From contig CAUJHG010000062.1 in assembly GCA_963204785.1 (NCBI GenBank), positions 18,054-82,053 of the forward strand: a stretch of DNA of 64,000 bases, given 5' to 3'. Position 1 is the stretch's first letter. Each line of letters starts with the position of its first letter. The DNA is from Pseudomonadota bacterium. Its GTDB lineage: Bacteria > Pseudomonadota > Gammaproteobacteria > Burkholderiales > Burkholderiaceae_E. Of the stretch, positions 30,863 through 41,794 are shown one piece after another. Position numbers and translations under genes: made by a program. The notes below the pieces were generated by a model, which saw only the letters and a list, made by a program, of their open reading frames with translations, had not been told where the DNA came from and did not search any database.

Positions 30863-31459
30863 ATGCTGAAGAAGCTTCCCCTGATCGGCGCAATGGTCGC
30901 CGCCCTGAGCATGACCGAGACCGGCGCCGCCGCATCCAATCCGCAGGTGCTGATCAAGACATCGATGGGCGAGATCGTCGTCGAGCTCTACCCGGACAAG
31001 GCCCCCCGGACGGTCGAGAACTTCCTGCAGTACGTGCGCGACGGCCACTACGACGGCACCGTCTTCCACCGGGTGATCGGCAACTTCATGATCCAGGGCG
31101 GCGGCTACACGAAGGACTTCTACAAGGGGGTCCCCGAGTTCGGCCAGAAGAAGACGCGCAAGCCGATCCCGCTCGAGTCGAAGAACGGCCTGCGCAACGA
31201 CACCGGTTGGATCGCGATGGCCCGCACTGCCGCACCGGACTCCGCCACCGCGCAGTTCTTCATCAACACCGTCGACAATCCGAACCTGAACCATCCGCAG
31301 CCCGACGGCCACGGCTATGCGGTGTTCGGCAAGGTGATCAAGGGGATGGAAGCGGTCAACGCGATCCGCGCAGTGAAGACCGGACGCGTCGGACCCTTCT
31401 CCGACGTCCCGAACGACGCAGTGACGATCGACTCGGTCACGGTCGTCGGCGGCAACTGA
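30863..31459 (+). CDS. Periplasmic-type cyclophilin peptidyl-prolyl isomerase
   Basis: VLIKTSMGEIVVELYPDKAPRTVENFLQYVRDGHYDGTVFHRVIGNFMIQGGG with N-terminal signal sequence. Confidence 0.94.
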   Translation: MLKKLPLIGAMVAALSMTETGAAASNPQVLIKTSMGEIVVELYPDKAPRTVENFLQYVRDGHYDGTVFHRVIGNFMIQGGGYTKDFYKGVPEFGQKKTRKPIPLESKNGLRNDTGWIAMARTAAPDSATAQFFINTVDNPNLNHPQPDGHGYAVFGKVIKGMEAVNAIRAVKTGRVGPFSDVPNDAVTIDSVTVVGGN

Positions 31460-31475
31460 TCGGCCTGCCTTCCCG

Positions 31476-32288
31476 GTGGCAATGGCCCGGGATGCCGTGA
31501 TGCGCAGCGCGCAAGCCCCCGCGCAGATCGCCCTGTCCGGGAGCGATCGCGCGCTGTTCGCCTCGGACATTCACCTGGGCGCGCACGACCCCGCCACTGC
31601 CGATGCCTTCCTCGGGCGCCTGCGCGAACGCTCGGCCGATGCCAGCCACCTGTTCCTGCTCGGGGATCTGTTCGAGGCATGGACGGGCGACGACTGGGCC
31701 GATCCGGTCTGCGAGCGGGCGATCGTCGCGCTCGCGCAGACCACCGCGCGCGGATGCCGGCTCTTCGTGATGCACGGCAACCGCGATTTCCTGCTGGGTC
31801 TGCCGCTGCCGACCCCGCACGCGCGGGGCTTCACCGCGCGCACCGGCGCGACGATGCTCGCGGACCCGACGGTGATCGACCTGTTCGGCGAGCGCACCCT
31901 GCTGTCGCATGGCGATGCGCTGTGCACCGACGACGCCGACTACCAGGCCTTCCGCAGCCTCACCCGCGACCCGGCCTGGCAGCGCGCCTTCCTGGCGCGC
32001 CCGCTCCAGGAGCGCATCGCCATCGCACAGGATCTTCGCGCGCGCAGCGAGCTGTCCAAGAGCGCGAAGGCCGAGGAGATCATGGATGTGAGCCCGGACG
32101 CCGTGCAGGCCGCGATGCGGGCAGCGCAGGTGCGGCTGCTGATCCACGGACACACCCACCGGCCCGCCGTGCACGAGATCGCGATCGACGGGCAGCCTGC
32201 GCGCAGGCTGGTGCTTTCCGACTGGGACGCTGCGCAGGGCCGCGGCTCGATGCTGCTGGCCACCGCGCAGGGGATCGTCGAAACCTGA
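31476..32288 (+). CDS. lpxH: UDP-2,3-diacylglucosamine diphosphatase
   Basis: LFASDIHLGAHDPATADAFLGRL...FLLGDLFEAWTGDD...VMHGNRDFLLG...LIHGHTHRPAVHE. Confidence 0.93.
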   Translation: MAMARDAVMRSAQAPAQIALSGSDRALFASDIHLGAHDPATADAFLGRLRERSADASHLFLLGDLFEAWTGDDWADPVCERAIVALAQTTARGCRLFVMHGNRDFLLGLPLPTPHARGFTARTGATMLADPTVIDLFGERTLLSHGDALCTDDADYQAFRSLTRDPAWQRAFLARPLQERIAIAQDLRARSELSKSAKAEEIMDVSPDAVQAAMRAAQVRLLIHGHTHRPAVHEIAIDGQPARRLVLSDWDAAQGRGSMLLATAQGIVET

Positions 32289-32294
32289 GCCTCC

Positions 32295-33089
32295 TCAGTC
32301 GACCATCCGGTTCAGCCTGCTCGCGTCGAGCGGCTCGACCGCTTCGTCGCAGCAGCCGCCCAGCCGCTCGAGCGCCTGCTGCAGCTGCTCGATCTGCCGG
32401 TCCTGCTCGGCGACGTGATCGATCAGCCGGTGCAGGGCCTCCGCCAGCGGATCGTTCTGGCCCTGGGTCAGCGCATAGGCGGAGAAGCCCATCCTTGCGG
32501 CCTGCTCCTCGCGCCGGCGGTCCTGGTCCTCGATGATGTAGCGCGCCGGGATGCCCACTGCGGTGGCGCCTGGCGGCACCTCCTTGATCACGACCGAGTT
32601 CGAGCCGATCCGCGCCCCGGCGCCGACCGTGAAGGGGCCCAGCACCTTCGCGCCGGCGCCGACCACCACGCCCCGCCCGAGCGTCGGGTGTCGCTTGGCG
32701 CGGTCCAGCGCAGTGCCGCCCAGCGTGACTCCCTGGTAGATCGTGCAGTCATCGCCGACCTCGGCAGTCTCGCCGATCACCACACCCATCCCGTGGTCGA
32801 TGAACACCCGCCTGCCGATCTGCGCGCCCGGGTGGATCTCGATCCCCGTGAGCCAGCGCGCCAGCGACGACAGCCAGCGGGCAGGCACCGTGAGCCCTGC
32901 CCGCCACAACAGGTGCGACAGGCGATGGATCACGAGCGCGTGGACTCCCGGATAGCAGAGCAGCACCTCGATCGACGAACGGGCCGCCGGATCCTTCTCC
33001 CTGATCGTCGCGATGTCCTCGCGCAGACGCTCGAATGCCAAGCCGCTCTCCTCGGCGCCCCAGGGGCGCGAAACCACCGCACGCCGCAA
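32295..33089 (-). CDS. cysE: Serine O-acetyltransferase
   Basis: [50 protein letters not shown] left-handed beta-helix repeats. Confidence 0.95.
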   Translation of the reverse strand: MRRAVVSRPWGAEESGLAFERLREDIATIREKDPAARSSIEVLLCYPGVHALVIHRLSHLLWRAGLTVPARWLSSLARWLTGIEIHPGAQIGRRVFIDHGMGVVIGETAEVGDDCTIYQGVTLGGTALDRAKRHPTLGRGVVVGAGAKVLGPFTVGAGARIGSNSVVIKEVPPGATAVGIPARYIIEDQDRRREEQAARMGFSAYALTQGQNDPLAEALHRLIDHVAEQDRQIEQLQQALERLGGCCDEAVEPLDASRLNRMVD

Positions 33090-33106
33090 GTGCGCGCGAG
33101 GAGCGA

Positions 33107-33112
33107 ATTCTA
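33107..33112 (-). promoter_or_regulatory. Putative cysE -10 element TAGAAT overlapping the trmJ stop codon
   Basis: Minus strand GGGCTTAGAATTCGC; trmJ TAG stop is inside the hexamer. Confidence 0.4.
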
Positions 33113-34000
33113 AGCCCGGGGCGCCGGGCCTGCCGGCGAGGACGACGATGCCTGCGGCAAGGAGGCATCCGTCTCCGGGTCAGGGGGCGCACTGCCGCCC
33201 GGGCGCCCGGTCCAGGCCAGGCCCGCTGCCTCGCCGAGCTTGCACACACCGCGCAGCAGGTGGATCTCCTCGGCTTCCAGGCGCGCACGCGCGAACAGGC
33301 GGCGCATTCGTGGCATCAGCTTCTTCGGATGGGCAGGATCCAGGTAGCCGATCGCGATCAGCATGCGCTCGAAGTGCGCCAGGAAACCCTCGATCTGCGC
33401 ATGATCCGCCATCCTCGGAGCCTGCGACGACGATGCGGTGATTCCGGCCCCCGGGTCTTCGGTCCGCGCGGACGCCGCACGGCGCAGCACGTAGGCGACC
33501 AGCTGCACCGCCTGCGAGAGGTTCAGCGAGCAGTACTCGGGGTCCCCGGGAATCGTGCACAACAGCTGGCAGCGCGCCGCCTCGACGATCGACAGGCCGG
33601 TGCGCTCGGTTCCGAAGACCAGGGCCACGCGGTGCGCGGGGTGCGCGACGAGTTCGTCGAGCACGCGCTGCATCGTGGGCTCCGGCAGCTCGGGAACCGG
33701 TCCGAATTCACGCGGCCCTGCGCTCACGCCGACCACCAGCGTCGCCTGCGCCACCGCCTCGTCCAGCGTGGCGTGGACAGACGCCTCGCGCAGCAGGTCG
33801 GTGGCCCCGCTGGCGAAGGCGATCGCCTCGGGGTGGCTGGTGCAGTCGGGCTCGCGAGGCGCCACCACCGCGAGCTCGCGCAGGCCCATCACGCGCATCG
33901 CGCGCGCGCTCGCCCCCACGTTGCCCGGATGCCCGGGCCGCACGAGCACCACACGCACCCGTCGCAGGAGATCCGGAATCGGCGAATGCAGGGTGTCCAA
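33110..34000 (-). CDS. trmJ: tRNA (cytidine/uridine-2'-O-)-methyltransferase TrmJ-like
   Basis: [36 protein letters not shown]...[12 protein letters not shown]...[17 protein letters not shown] (SPOUT knot). Confidence 0.92.
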   Translation of the reverse strand: MDTLHSPIPDLLRRVRVVLVRPGHPGNVGASARAMRVMGLRELAVVAPREPDCTSHPEAIAFASGATDLLREASVHATLDEAVAQATLVVGVSAGPREFGPVPELPEPTMQRVLDELVAHPAHRVALVFGTERTGLSIVEAARCQLLCTIPGDPEYCSLNLSQAVQLVAYVLRRAASARTEDPGAGITASSSQAPRMADHAQIEGFLAHFERMLIAIGYLDPAHPKKLMPRMRRLFARARLEAEEIHLLRGVCKLGEAAGLAWTGRPGGSAPPDPETDASLPQASSSSPAGPAPRA

Positions 34001-34072
34001 GGCAGCAGCCGGCTGGGAAAGGGGCGATTCTAGGCCCTTCCGTTAGAATGGGCGGTTTTCGAGGCCCCGCCC

Positions 34073-34903
34073 ATGCACCCGATGCTCAACGTCGCGGTCC
34101 GCGCCGCCCGGCGTGCCGGCCGCATCATCAACCGCGCCAGCCTCGATCTCGATCACGTCAAGGTGGCGCGCAAGCAGACGAACGACTTCGTCACGGAGGT
34201 CGACCACGCCTGCGAGGAAGCGATCATCGATACGCTCCTGGGCGCCTACCCGGATCACTCGGTGCTCGCGGAGGAATCCGGCCTGCGGCTTGGCAAGTCG
34301 ACCACGAGCACGATGCAGGAGGCCGAGCACGTCTGGGTGATCGACCCGCTGGACGGCACGACGAACTTCATCCACGGCTTCCCGCAGTACGGGGTGTCGA
34401 TCGCGCTGATGCAGCGCGGCGTGGTCACGCAGGCGGTGGTGTACGACCCGACGCGTGATGAACTGTTCACCGCATCCAGGGGCCGCGGCGCTTTCCTGAA
34501 CGACCGCCGGATCAGGGTCTCGCGCCGCACCAGGGTGGAGGAGTCGCTGATCGGCACCGGCTTCCCCTACCGCCAGCTCGGCCAGCTCGACGACTACCTG
34601 CACCTGTTTCGCCTGCTCACGCAGAAATCCGCCTCGGTGCGCCGCCCCGGTGCGGCGGCGCTGGACCTCGCCTACGTGGCCTGCGGCCGCTACGACGCGT
34701 TCTTCGAGTTCGGCCTTGCGCCCTGGGACGTGGCCGCGGGCAGCCTGCTGATCACCGAGGCCGGCGGACTGGTCGCGAACTTCTCCGGTGACGCGGACTA
34801 TCTCTTCAGCGAGCAGGTCCTGGCCGGGTCGCCCAAGATCTTCGGGGCGATGCTCGCGCTGGTCGCCCAGAACCGCGCTGCGCGAGCGGCTCAGGCCGGC
34901 TGA
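34073..34903 (+). CDS. suhB: Inositol-1-monophosphatase
   Basis: [52 protein letters not shown]...[25 protein letters not shown]. Confidence 0.95.
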   Translation: MHPMLNVAVRAARRAGRIINRASLDLDHVKVARKQTNDFVTEVDHACEEAIIDTLLGAYPDHSVLAEESGLRLGKSTTSTMQEAEHVWVIDPLDGTTNFIHGFPQYGVSIALMQRGVVTQAVVYDPTRDELFTASRGRGAFLNDRRIRVSRRTRVEESLIGTGFPYRQLGQLDDYLHLFRLLTQKSASVRRPGAAALDLAYVACGRYDAFFEFGLAPWDVAAGSLLITEAGGLVANFSGDADYLFSEQVLAGSPKIFGAMLALVAQNRAARAAQAG

Positions 34904-35089
34904 GCCGGCCGCGACGGTTCGCGCCCGCACGCGGCCGGCCCGTCGGGGAACGCGCGGCGGTCCGGACCGCAGAACCCGCGCTGGCCGCGCGCCGCGCGGT
35001 TGCCCGACGTCGAGCATGAGGTCACACTAGGGCAACTGTCGTGGCGCGAGCTGCGCAACGACCCGCCAACCTCCAACAGACGTCCGCCC

Positions 35090-35539
35090 ATGTCCATCTA
35101 CGCACGCATCCTGGTCGCAGTCGACGGCAGTCCCACCTCGGATCTGGCCCTCGACGAGGCCGTCCGCCTCGCCCTGGACCAGAAGGCGCAACTGCGCATC
35201 GTGCATGCGCTCGACCAGACCGCCCTGGTGCTCGACACGCCCTACGTCCTGCAGGAGTTCCTCGACTCGGCGCGCAAGGCCGGCGAGGAGATCCTCGAGC
35301 GGGCGAAGGTGCGCGCGAAGGGCGCCGGAATCGACGCCGAGACCCGGCTGTGCGGGGCGCAGTCCTTCGGTGAGCGCATCGCGGACCTGATCAACACCGA
35401 GGCCACCGAATGGTCGGCGAACCTGATCGTGGTCGGAACCCACGGTCGTCGCGGTTTCAGCAGCGTGCTGATGGGCAGCGTCGCGATGGGCGTGGTGCGT
35501 ACCGCAAAGGTCCCCGCACTGCTGGTGCGCGGCGGCTGA
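35090..35539 (+). CDS. Universal stress protein (UspA family)
   Basis: MSIYARILVAVDGSPTSDLALDEAVRLALDQ...NLIVVGTHGRRGFSSVLMGSVAMGVVRTAKVPALLVR. Confidence 0.94.
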   Translation: MSIYARILVAVDGSPTSDLALDEAVRLALDQKAQLRIVHALDQTALVLDTPYVLQEFLDSARKAGEEILERAKVRAKGAGIDAETRLCGAQSFGERIADLINTEATEWSANLIVVGTHGRRGFSSVLMGSVAMGVVRTAKVPALLVRGG

Positions 35540-35677
35540 GCGGACCGCCCACGCCCGCTGCGCCGGCTCGCGCAGCAGCAGCGCATTCGTCCCGACGGTC
35601 TGCGCGCCGCCGGCCGCCGACAGGTGGCGCGCACGGATAATCGCGGTCTTCACACCGCGCACACTGCAAGCACTTCC

Positions 35678-38410
35678 TTGGCTACCCGAGCCCCCGCAAC
35701 CGACGATCCCTACCTGGCCGCCGGCCATACGCCGATGATGGCGCAGTACCTGCGCATCAAGGCCGAACACCCGCGCGTGCTGCTGTTCTACCGGATGGGC
35801 GACTTCTACGAACTCTTCCACGACGACGCCGAGAAGGCGGCAAGGCTGCTCGGGATCACGCTCACGCGCCGCGGCTTTTCCGCGGGCGAGCCGATTCCGA
35901 TGGCCGGCGTCCCGGTGCACTCGGTCGAGCAGCACCTGGCCAGGCTGATCCGGCTGGGCGAATCGGTGGCGATCTGCGAGCAGATCGGCGACCCTGCGCT
36001 GTCCAAGGGTCCGGTCGAGCGCAAGGTCGTGCGCATCGTCACTCCGGGCACCCTGACCGATGCGCAACTGCTCCCGGAACGCGACGACCGGCTGCTGCTC
36101 GCGCTGCTCCCCGGTCCACGGCGCATCGCCGCCGCCTGGATGGTGGTCGCCAGCGGCGAGTGCTGGATCGCGGAGTTCCCGCCGGCACAGCTCACTGCGG
36201 AGCTCGACCGCCTCAGGCCTGCGGAGCTGGTGCTGCCCGAATCCCAGGATCCTGCGCGGATCCCCGGCTGGCCGGACGAGGCCCTGGCGGATGCCTGCCC
36301 GGCCTCGATCGCCCGGCTGGCCGACTGGCAGTTCGACCGCGAACGCGCCGGGATGCGACTGAGCGCAATCCTCGGCGTGGCCGACCTCTCCGGTTTCGGC
36401 GTCGACGAGGCCCCCGACGCCGTGGGCGCCGCCGGCGCGCTTCTCGAGTACGTCGCACGCACGCAGGGACAGGCGCCCACGCACCTGCAGGGCCTGCGCG
36501 TGCACCATGGCGACGACTTCCTGGTGGTCGACCCGGTGGCCCGGCGCAACCTGGAGATCACCGAGACGCTGCGCGGCGAGGCCTCGCCATGTCTGCTCTC
36601 GGTGCTGGACCACTGCGCAACCAGCGCCGGCGCCCGGCTGCTGCGCCGCTGGCTGCAGCAGCCGCTGCGTTCGCAGCAGGCCGCAGCCGACCGGCACCGG
36701 CGCGTGTCGGTGCTGCAGTCGGGCGGCGGCACGCTGCAGATCGCACTGCCGGGCGACGAGGCCCGCCGCCGGCCCGGGCTGCGCGAAGCGCTCGCCCGCA
36801 CGGTCGACTTCGAGCGGATCGCCGCGCGAATCGCGCTGCGCTCGGTGCGCCCGCGCGAGCTGGCAGCGCTGCGCGACGCCACTCCCGCAGTGCGCGCGCT
36901 CGCCGATGCGCTGCGAACCCTGGACGAGACCCTGTTCGGCGCCACTGTCCAGGCCCTCGCGTTGCCCGAGCAGGTCGACGTCCTGCTGGCGGGCGCGCTG
37001 GCCGAGGAACCCGCCGCGCTGGTGCGCGACGGTGGCGTCTTCCGCGCCGGCTTCGACGACGCCCTCGACGAGCTGCGCGCGATCGACGAGGGATGCGACG
37101 GCTTCCTGGCCGCCCTCGAGCAGCGCGAGCGCGAGCGCACAGGAATCGCCAACCTGCGCGTCGGCTTCAACAACGTCCACGGCTTCTTCATCGAGGTGAG
37201 TCGTGGCCAGACGGCACGGGTGCCCGACGATTACCGACGGCGACAAACCCTCAAGAACGCCGAGCGCTACCTGACCCCGGAGCTGAAGGCCTTCGAGGAC
37301 AAGGCGCTCTCGGCACGCGAGCGGGCGCTCGCGCGCGAGCGCGAACTCTACGAGCAGCTGCTCGACACGCTGGCCGCCACGGTGCCCGCCTGGCAGCGGA
37401 TCGGGCGCGCGGTCGCCGAAATCGACCTGCTCGCCTGCCTGGCCGAACGCGCGCGCACGCTCGGCTGGGTGGCCCCCGAGTTCACCGCCCTGCCAGGCAT
37501 CGAGATCCGCGCGGGGCGCCATCCGGTGGTCGAGTCCAGGGTGGAACGCTTCGTCCCCAACGACTGCCTGCTCGACGACCGCAGGCGCATGGTGCTGCTC
37601 ACCGGCCCCAACATGGGCGGCAAGTCGACCTTCATGCGGCAGGTGGCGCTGATCACCCTGCTGGCCTATTGCGGCAGCTTCGTGCCCGCGGAGACCTGCC
37701 GTCTCGGACCGATCGACCGCATCTTCACGCGCATCGGCGCCTCCGACGATCTCGCCGGCGGACGCTCGACCTTCATGGTCGAGATGACCGAGGCGGCGGC
37801 GATCCTGCACGCGGCCACCGAACGTTCGCTGGTGCTGATGGACGAGATCGGCCGCGGCACCTCGACCTTCGACGGACTCGCGCTCGCGCACGCGATCGCG
37901 GCGCGGCTGATCACCCACAACCGCGCCTTCACGCTGTTCGCGACCCACTACTTCGAGCTCACGCAGCTCGCGCAGCGCCACCCGCAGGCGATCAACCGTC
38001 ATCTCGCCGCCGCCGAGCACCGCGGCGCCATCGCCTTCCTGCACGAAGTGCGCGACGGTCCTGCCAACCGCAGCTACGGGCTCCAGGTGGCGCGCCTCGC
38101 CGGTCTGCCGGCACCGGTGGTGCGCTCTGCCGGGCAACTGCTCGAGGCGCTCGAGGCACGTTCGCGCGAAGGCGACGCGCAGTTCGATCTCTTCCGTGCG
38201 CATGCCGATGACGCTGCGCCGACCGAAGCCCGGGAGATGCAGCCGGGCGCGCACGTCACAGGCGCCGATGGCCCGAGCGAACTTTCCGAGGGCGCACGCG
38301 CAGCGCTCGAGCAGCTTGCGCAGGTGGATCCCGATCAGCTCAGCGCACGCCAGGCGCTCGACCTGGTCTACGCGCTGAAGGAGGCGCTTGGCGGGCGAGC
38401 AGGCGCCTGA
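35678..38410 (+). CDS. mutS: DNA mismatch repair protein MutS
   Basis: [38 protein letters not shown]...[33 protein letters not shown]; start uncertain (ORF extends to 35624, but a GATAAT at 35636-35641 suggests a downstream TTG start). Confidence 0.95.
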   Translation: MATRAPATDDPYLAAGHTPMMAQYLRIKAEHPRVLLFYRMGDFYELFHDDAEKAARLLGITLTRRGFSAGEPIPMAGVPVHSVEQHLARLIRLGESVAICEQIGDPALSKGPVERKVVRIVTPGTLTDAQLLPERDDRLLLALLPGPRRIAAAWMVVASGECWIAEFPPAQLTAELDRLRPAELVLPESQDPARIPGWPDEALADACPASIARLADWQFDRERAGMRLSAILGVADLSGFGVDEAPDAVGAAGALLEYVARTQGQAPTHLQGLRVHHGDDFLVVDPVARRNLEITETLRGEASPCLLSVLDHCATSAGARLLRRWLQQPLRSQQAAADRHRRVSVLQSGGGTLQIALPGDEARRRPGLREALARTVDFERIAARIALRSVRPRELAALRDATPAVRALADALRTLDETLFGATVQALALPEQVDVLLAGALAEEPAALVRDGGVFRAGFDDALDELRAIDEGCDGFLAALEQRERERTGIANLRVGFNNVHGFFIEVSRGQTARVPDDYRRRQTLKNAERYLTPELKAFEDKALSARERALARERELYEQLLDTLAATVPAWQRIGRAVAEIDLLACLAERARTLGWVAPEFTALPGIEIRAGRHPVVESRVERFVPNDCLLDDRRRMVLLTGPNMGGKSTFMRQVALITLLAYCGSFVPAETCRLGPIDRIFTRIGASDDLAGGRSTFMVEMTEAAAILHAATERSLVLMDEIGRGTSTFDGLALAHAIAARLITHNRAFTLFATHYFELTQLAQRHPQAINRHLAAAEHRGAIAFLHEVRDGPANRSYGLQVARLAGLPAPVVRSAGQLLEALEARSREGDAQFDLFRAHADDAAPTEAREMQPGAHVTGADGPSELSEGARAALEQLAQVDPDQLSARQALDLVYALKEALGGRAGA

Positions 38411-38418
38411 TCGTCCGG

Positions 38419-38991
38419 TCAGTGCAACCGGTGCGCCCCCGGTGGCAGCTCCCGGTCGCCCTCCTCGCTGTCGTCGTCGTGCCGGTGCAGGCCGTAGGGC
38501 TGCCCGGTGTCGCGAAGGAACGCCGTCCGCTCGCGCTCGACCTCCTCGACGGTCGCCTCGCGCACGTCGATCACGCGCAGCTCGAAGCGCAGGGACATCC
38601 CCGCCAGGGGATGGTTGCCGTCGAGCACCACCGCCTCGTCGGTGTAGTCGGTCACGGTGAACAGCCCGACCTCGCCGTCGTCGCCCGGCGCGCCCTCGAA
38701 GGTCATCCCCACCTCGAGCGCATCGGGAAAATCCGATCGCGCCGCCAGCCGCACCAGTTCGGGATCGTAGTCCCCGAAGCTGTCTTCGGGCTCCAGGTGG
38801 AGCATGGTCTCGTAGCCGACCTCACGTCCTTCGAGCGCCTGCTCGACGCGGATGAACACCGCACCGTAGCCGCCCTGCAGGTAGGTCAGCTCCCTCTCCG
38901 CGGGTTCGAGCGCCTCGCCCTGGGAGTCGTACAGACGGTACTCCACGGTCACCCAGACATCATCCGCGATCCGCATCTCCATCTCCGCCAT
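38419..38991 (-). CDS. FKBP-type peptidyl-prolyl isomerase, SlyD-like
   Basis: VTVEYRLYDSQGEALEPAERELTYLQGGYGAVFIRVEQALEGREVGYETMLHLEPEDSFGDYDPELV. Confidence 0.9.
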   Translation of the reverse strand: MAEMEMRIADDVWVTVEYRLYDSQGEALEPAERELTYLQGGYGAVFIRVEQALEGREVGYETMLHLEPEDSFGDYDPELVRLAARSDFPDALEVGMTFEGAPGDDGEVGLFTVTDYTDEAVVLDGNHPLAGMSLRFELRVIDVREATVEEVERERTAFLRDTGQPYGLHRHDDDSEEGDRELPPGAHRLH

Positions 38992-39336
38992 GAACGGCCG
39001 TGAAAGGACATCCCCGGCTCGCGGCCGAGTCTATCGCCTGCGACCGGATCCCGCCATGCGCCGGTGCCGCCGATGCGCGGATCCCTTGCTCCGGGCGGAC
39101 CGCCGTCTGATGCGAAAGCGTGGCCCGGCGTCAACCGTCCTGGAGTTCGTGCGTTGAGCGTGGGCCGACTGTCGCAAAGATGCAGCGTGCGCGCCGGACC
39201 GTGCGGCGCAGTCAGCTACGCACTGGTACAATCCCCAATTGATTTCCATGCATATTTGGGATTCTGGCGTAAGGCCTGCTCGCAACAGCCGATCCAGGAA
39301 TCCGACCATCCACTACATCGCCCTGAAGGAAGATCC

Positions 39337-39684
39337 ATGAAGAAGTCGCTCCTCGTCGCATCCCTGCTCGCCCTGACGCTGACCGCCTGCGGCCAGAAGG
39401 AAGAGCCCGCGCCCGCACCCGCTGCCGAGACCCCGGCGCCCGCCGCGACCGAGGCCGCCAAGGATGCCGGCGCCGCCGTCGAGGCTGCGAAGGAATCCGC
39501 TGGCGAGGCGAAGGAAGCCGCCGGCGCTGCAGTCGAGGCCGCAAAGGACGCCGCTGGTGCTGCGGTCGAGGCCGCCAAGGACGCCGCCGGCGCCGCAACC
39601 GAAGCGGTGAAGGACGCTGCCGCGACCGCCAAGGATGCCGCCGGCGCCGCTGTCGAGGCCGCCAAGGAAGAGATCAAGAAGTAA
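39337..39684 (+). CDS. Alanine-rich repeat lipoprotein
   Basis: MKKSLLVASLLALTLTAC lipobox, then repeated AAKDAAGAAVEAAKD units. Confidence 0.75.
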   Translation: MKKSLLVASLLALTLTACGQKEEPAPAPAAETPAPAATEAAKDAGAAVEAAKESAGEAKEAAGAAVEAAKDAAGAAVEAAKDAAGAATEAVKDAAATAKDAAGAAVEAAKEEIKK

Positions 39685-39703
39685 TTCCTGATCTGCCCGA
39701 CCC

Positions 39704-39728
39704 GAAGGCCGGCCTCGCGCCGGCCTTC
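39704..39728 (+). terminator. GC-rich hairpin GAAGGCCGG-CCTCGCG-CCGGCCTTC, probable terminator
   Basis: Perfect 9-bp stem shortly after the lipoprotein stop. Confidence 0.65.
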
Positions 39729-39805
39729 TCGTTTCCGGACGGGGCTGCTGGCGCCCTGCCGACCGGGAAATCATTCCCACCCGGAAGTCCGGAACGCAGC
39801 CGGCC

Positions 39806-40582
39806 CTAGACCTCGACCCAGTCGATTCCGTCGTCCTGGTCGGCCACCAGCACCGACTCCGGCGGCTGCCCCCAGGCACTCGCAAGCGCTTCCCGGGCGA
39901 GTTCGGGGCGATTGTTGGAACGGCTCAGGTGCGCAGCCACCACGGTGCGCAGCCGGCTCTGATCGATGGCCGCCAGCAGTTCGCCGGCAGTCCGGTTCGC
40001 GAGGTGGCCGTAATCGCCTGCGATGCGCCGCTTGAGCGCCGCCGGGTAGTCGCTCGCCTCGAGCATCGCCGGATCGTGGTTGCATTCGAGGACGATCGCG
40101 TCCAGCCGCTGCATCGTGCGCACCACGTGCGGCGTCACGTGCCCGAGATCGGTGAGCACGCCCAGGCGCGCGCTGCCATCGTCGATCACGAACTGCACCG
40201 GTTCGCGCGCATCGTGCGGGACCGCCACCGGCTCGATCCGCACGCCCGCCACCTCGAAGGGGCGGTGGGGATCGATCCAGCACACCTGCGCCGCAGCACG
40301 CATCGCCGACCGGCCTGCCTGGGCGGTTCCGTAGGTGAGATGGAGCGGAATTCCGTAGGTGGCGGCAAGCCGCGGGGCAGCGCCGATGTGATCGCCGTGC
40401 TCGTGAGTGACCAGCACCGCGTGCAGGTCGCCCGCGCCCAGGCCGAGCCGCCCGAGGCGACGTCCCGCCTCGCGCACGCCGAAGCCGCAATCGATCAGCA
40501 GCCGAACCCGCGCATCGGGGCTGCCGCACTCCACGAGCAGCGCATTGCCTTCGCTGCCGCTGCCGAGACTGTTGAAACGCAT
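39806..40582 (-). CDS. MBL-fold metallo-hydrolase (YycJ/VicX-like)
   Basis: MRFNSLGSGSEGNALLVECG...AVLVTHEHGDHIGAAPRLA...VLECNHD. Confidence 0.9.
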   Translation of the reverse strand: MRFNSLGSGSEGNALLVECGSPDARVRLLIDCGFGVREAGRRLGRLGLGAGDLHAVLVTHEHGDHIGAAPRLAATYGIPLHLTYGTAQAGRSAMRAAAQVCWIDPHRPFEVAGVRIEPVAVPHDAREPVQFVIDDGSARLGVLTDLGHVTPHVVRTMQRLDAIVLECNHDPAMLEASDYPAALKRRIAGDYGHLANRTAGELLAAIDQSRLRTVVAAHLSRSNNRPELAREALASAWGQPPESVLVADQDDGIDWVEV

Positions 40583-40639
40583 GCGCTGCGGGGGAACGCC
40601 GGGTCCGGGGCCGGTCACCCGGTGGCCGGCGCCTCCTCG

Positions 40640-41794
40640 CTACTGATCCAGTTGCTCGCGCAGCAGGGCGACGATCTTGGCAGCAGTCTTGCGATCGTTC
40701 CCGGAACCGAGCGCAGCGCCGTCCTTGTCGAGCACCGTGACCCTGGAGAGGGAATCGTTGCCCTCGACCCGGATCCGGTATTGCTGGGCCGACGTGGGCT
40801 TGGTGGGTCCGCGCGAGAACAGCCGCGACAGCAGGCCTTTCTTCTCGCCGCTGGAGTCGACGAGTTCAGGATCGATGTAGCGGACGAAGTAGACGCCCTG
40901 GGAGCGATCACGGTCCTCGACCGTGAAGCCGCCTCGGTCGAGCGCGAGCCCGACCCGGCGCCAGGCGCGATCGAAGGGCTCGCGCACCTCCAGCGCCTCG
41001 CCCGCAGGACCAGGCAGCACGCGCGCGACCTGCGCCTGCGATGCAGTCGGCGTTGCCGCAGCCACCTGCCCGGTGTCCGCACCGAGGCGCACCATCAGGC
41101 GCCGCAGGAACTCGGCCTCGAGGTCCGGATCGGTCGGGCGCGGCTGCCACATCGTGCGGTCGCGCCCCTCGTTGGTGAACACCTCCTGCATGCCGCGATG
41201 GCTGATGTAGATCTCGGTGCCACCAGCCACCGTTTCGAAGCGGGTGCGGAACTTGTCGCGCTCGGACGTCGAGTACACCGACTCGAACAGCCGGCCGACG
41301 GTGCGACGGATGATGTCCTGGGGAATCTTCGCCCTGTTCTCCGCCCACTCGGTCTCCATCACCCCGGTGGCAGGCGACTCGGACTGCAGCACGAAGCCGG
41401 ACTCCTGCCAGAACTCCTTGACCAGCGGCCAGAGCTTCTCGGCAGGCTGCGCGACGACCAGCCAGCGCTGCGTACCGGCGCGCTCGATGCGCATGCCCTC
41501 CACCGAGGGAAGCACTTTCGCGTCGGCTGCCTGCGCGCGCTCCACGGTGCGCGCACTCTGGTAGCCGGAAAAGGTGCGCTGCTCACGCTCCGGAATGGCG
41601 TAACGGTCGTCACCCCTGGGGCTGACCAGGTCGGGCGGGACGTCCAGTGGCGGCAGCTTGGCGGCGGACTTGTAGTCGATCTTCGTGCGCTGCTCGATCT
41701 CCTGGGTGATCGAACAGGCCGACAGGGCCAGCGCAAGCGCCAGCAGGATCGACCATCGCGCAGGGGCGGCGCTCTGCGTGCGGGTCGGTTTCAT
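40640..41794 (-). CDS. bamC: Outer membrane protein assembly factor BamC (NlpB)
   Basis: Lipobox [26 protein letters not shown] near the N-terminus; located downstream of dapA. Confidence 0.9.
   Translation of the reverse strand: MKPTRTQSAAPARWSILLALALALSACSITQEIEQRTKIDYKSAAKLPPLDVPPDLVSPRGDDRYAIPEREQRTFSGYQSARTVERAQAADAKVLPSVEGMRIERAGTQRWLVVAQPAEKLWPLVKEFWQESGFVLQSESPATGVMETEWAENRAKIPQDIIRRTVGRLFESVYSTSERDKFRTRFETVAGGTEIYISHRGMQEVFTNEGRDRTMWQPRPTDPDLEAEFLRRLMVRLGADTGQVAAATPTASQAQVARVLPGPAGEALEVREPFDRAWRRVGLALDRGGFTVEDRDRSQGVYFVRYIDPELVDSSGEKKGLLSRLFSRGPTKPTSAQQYRIRVEGNDSLSRVTVLDKDGAALGSGNDRKTAAKIVALLREQLDQ

Noticed and set aside
35027-38254. 1075-aa minus-strand ORF opposite mutS
   Set aside because: Antisense to a clear mutS; composition is Arg/Gly/His-rich, typical of spurious ORFs in GC-rich DNA.
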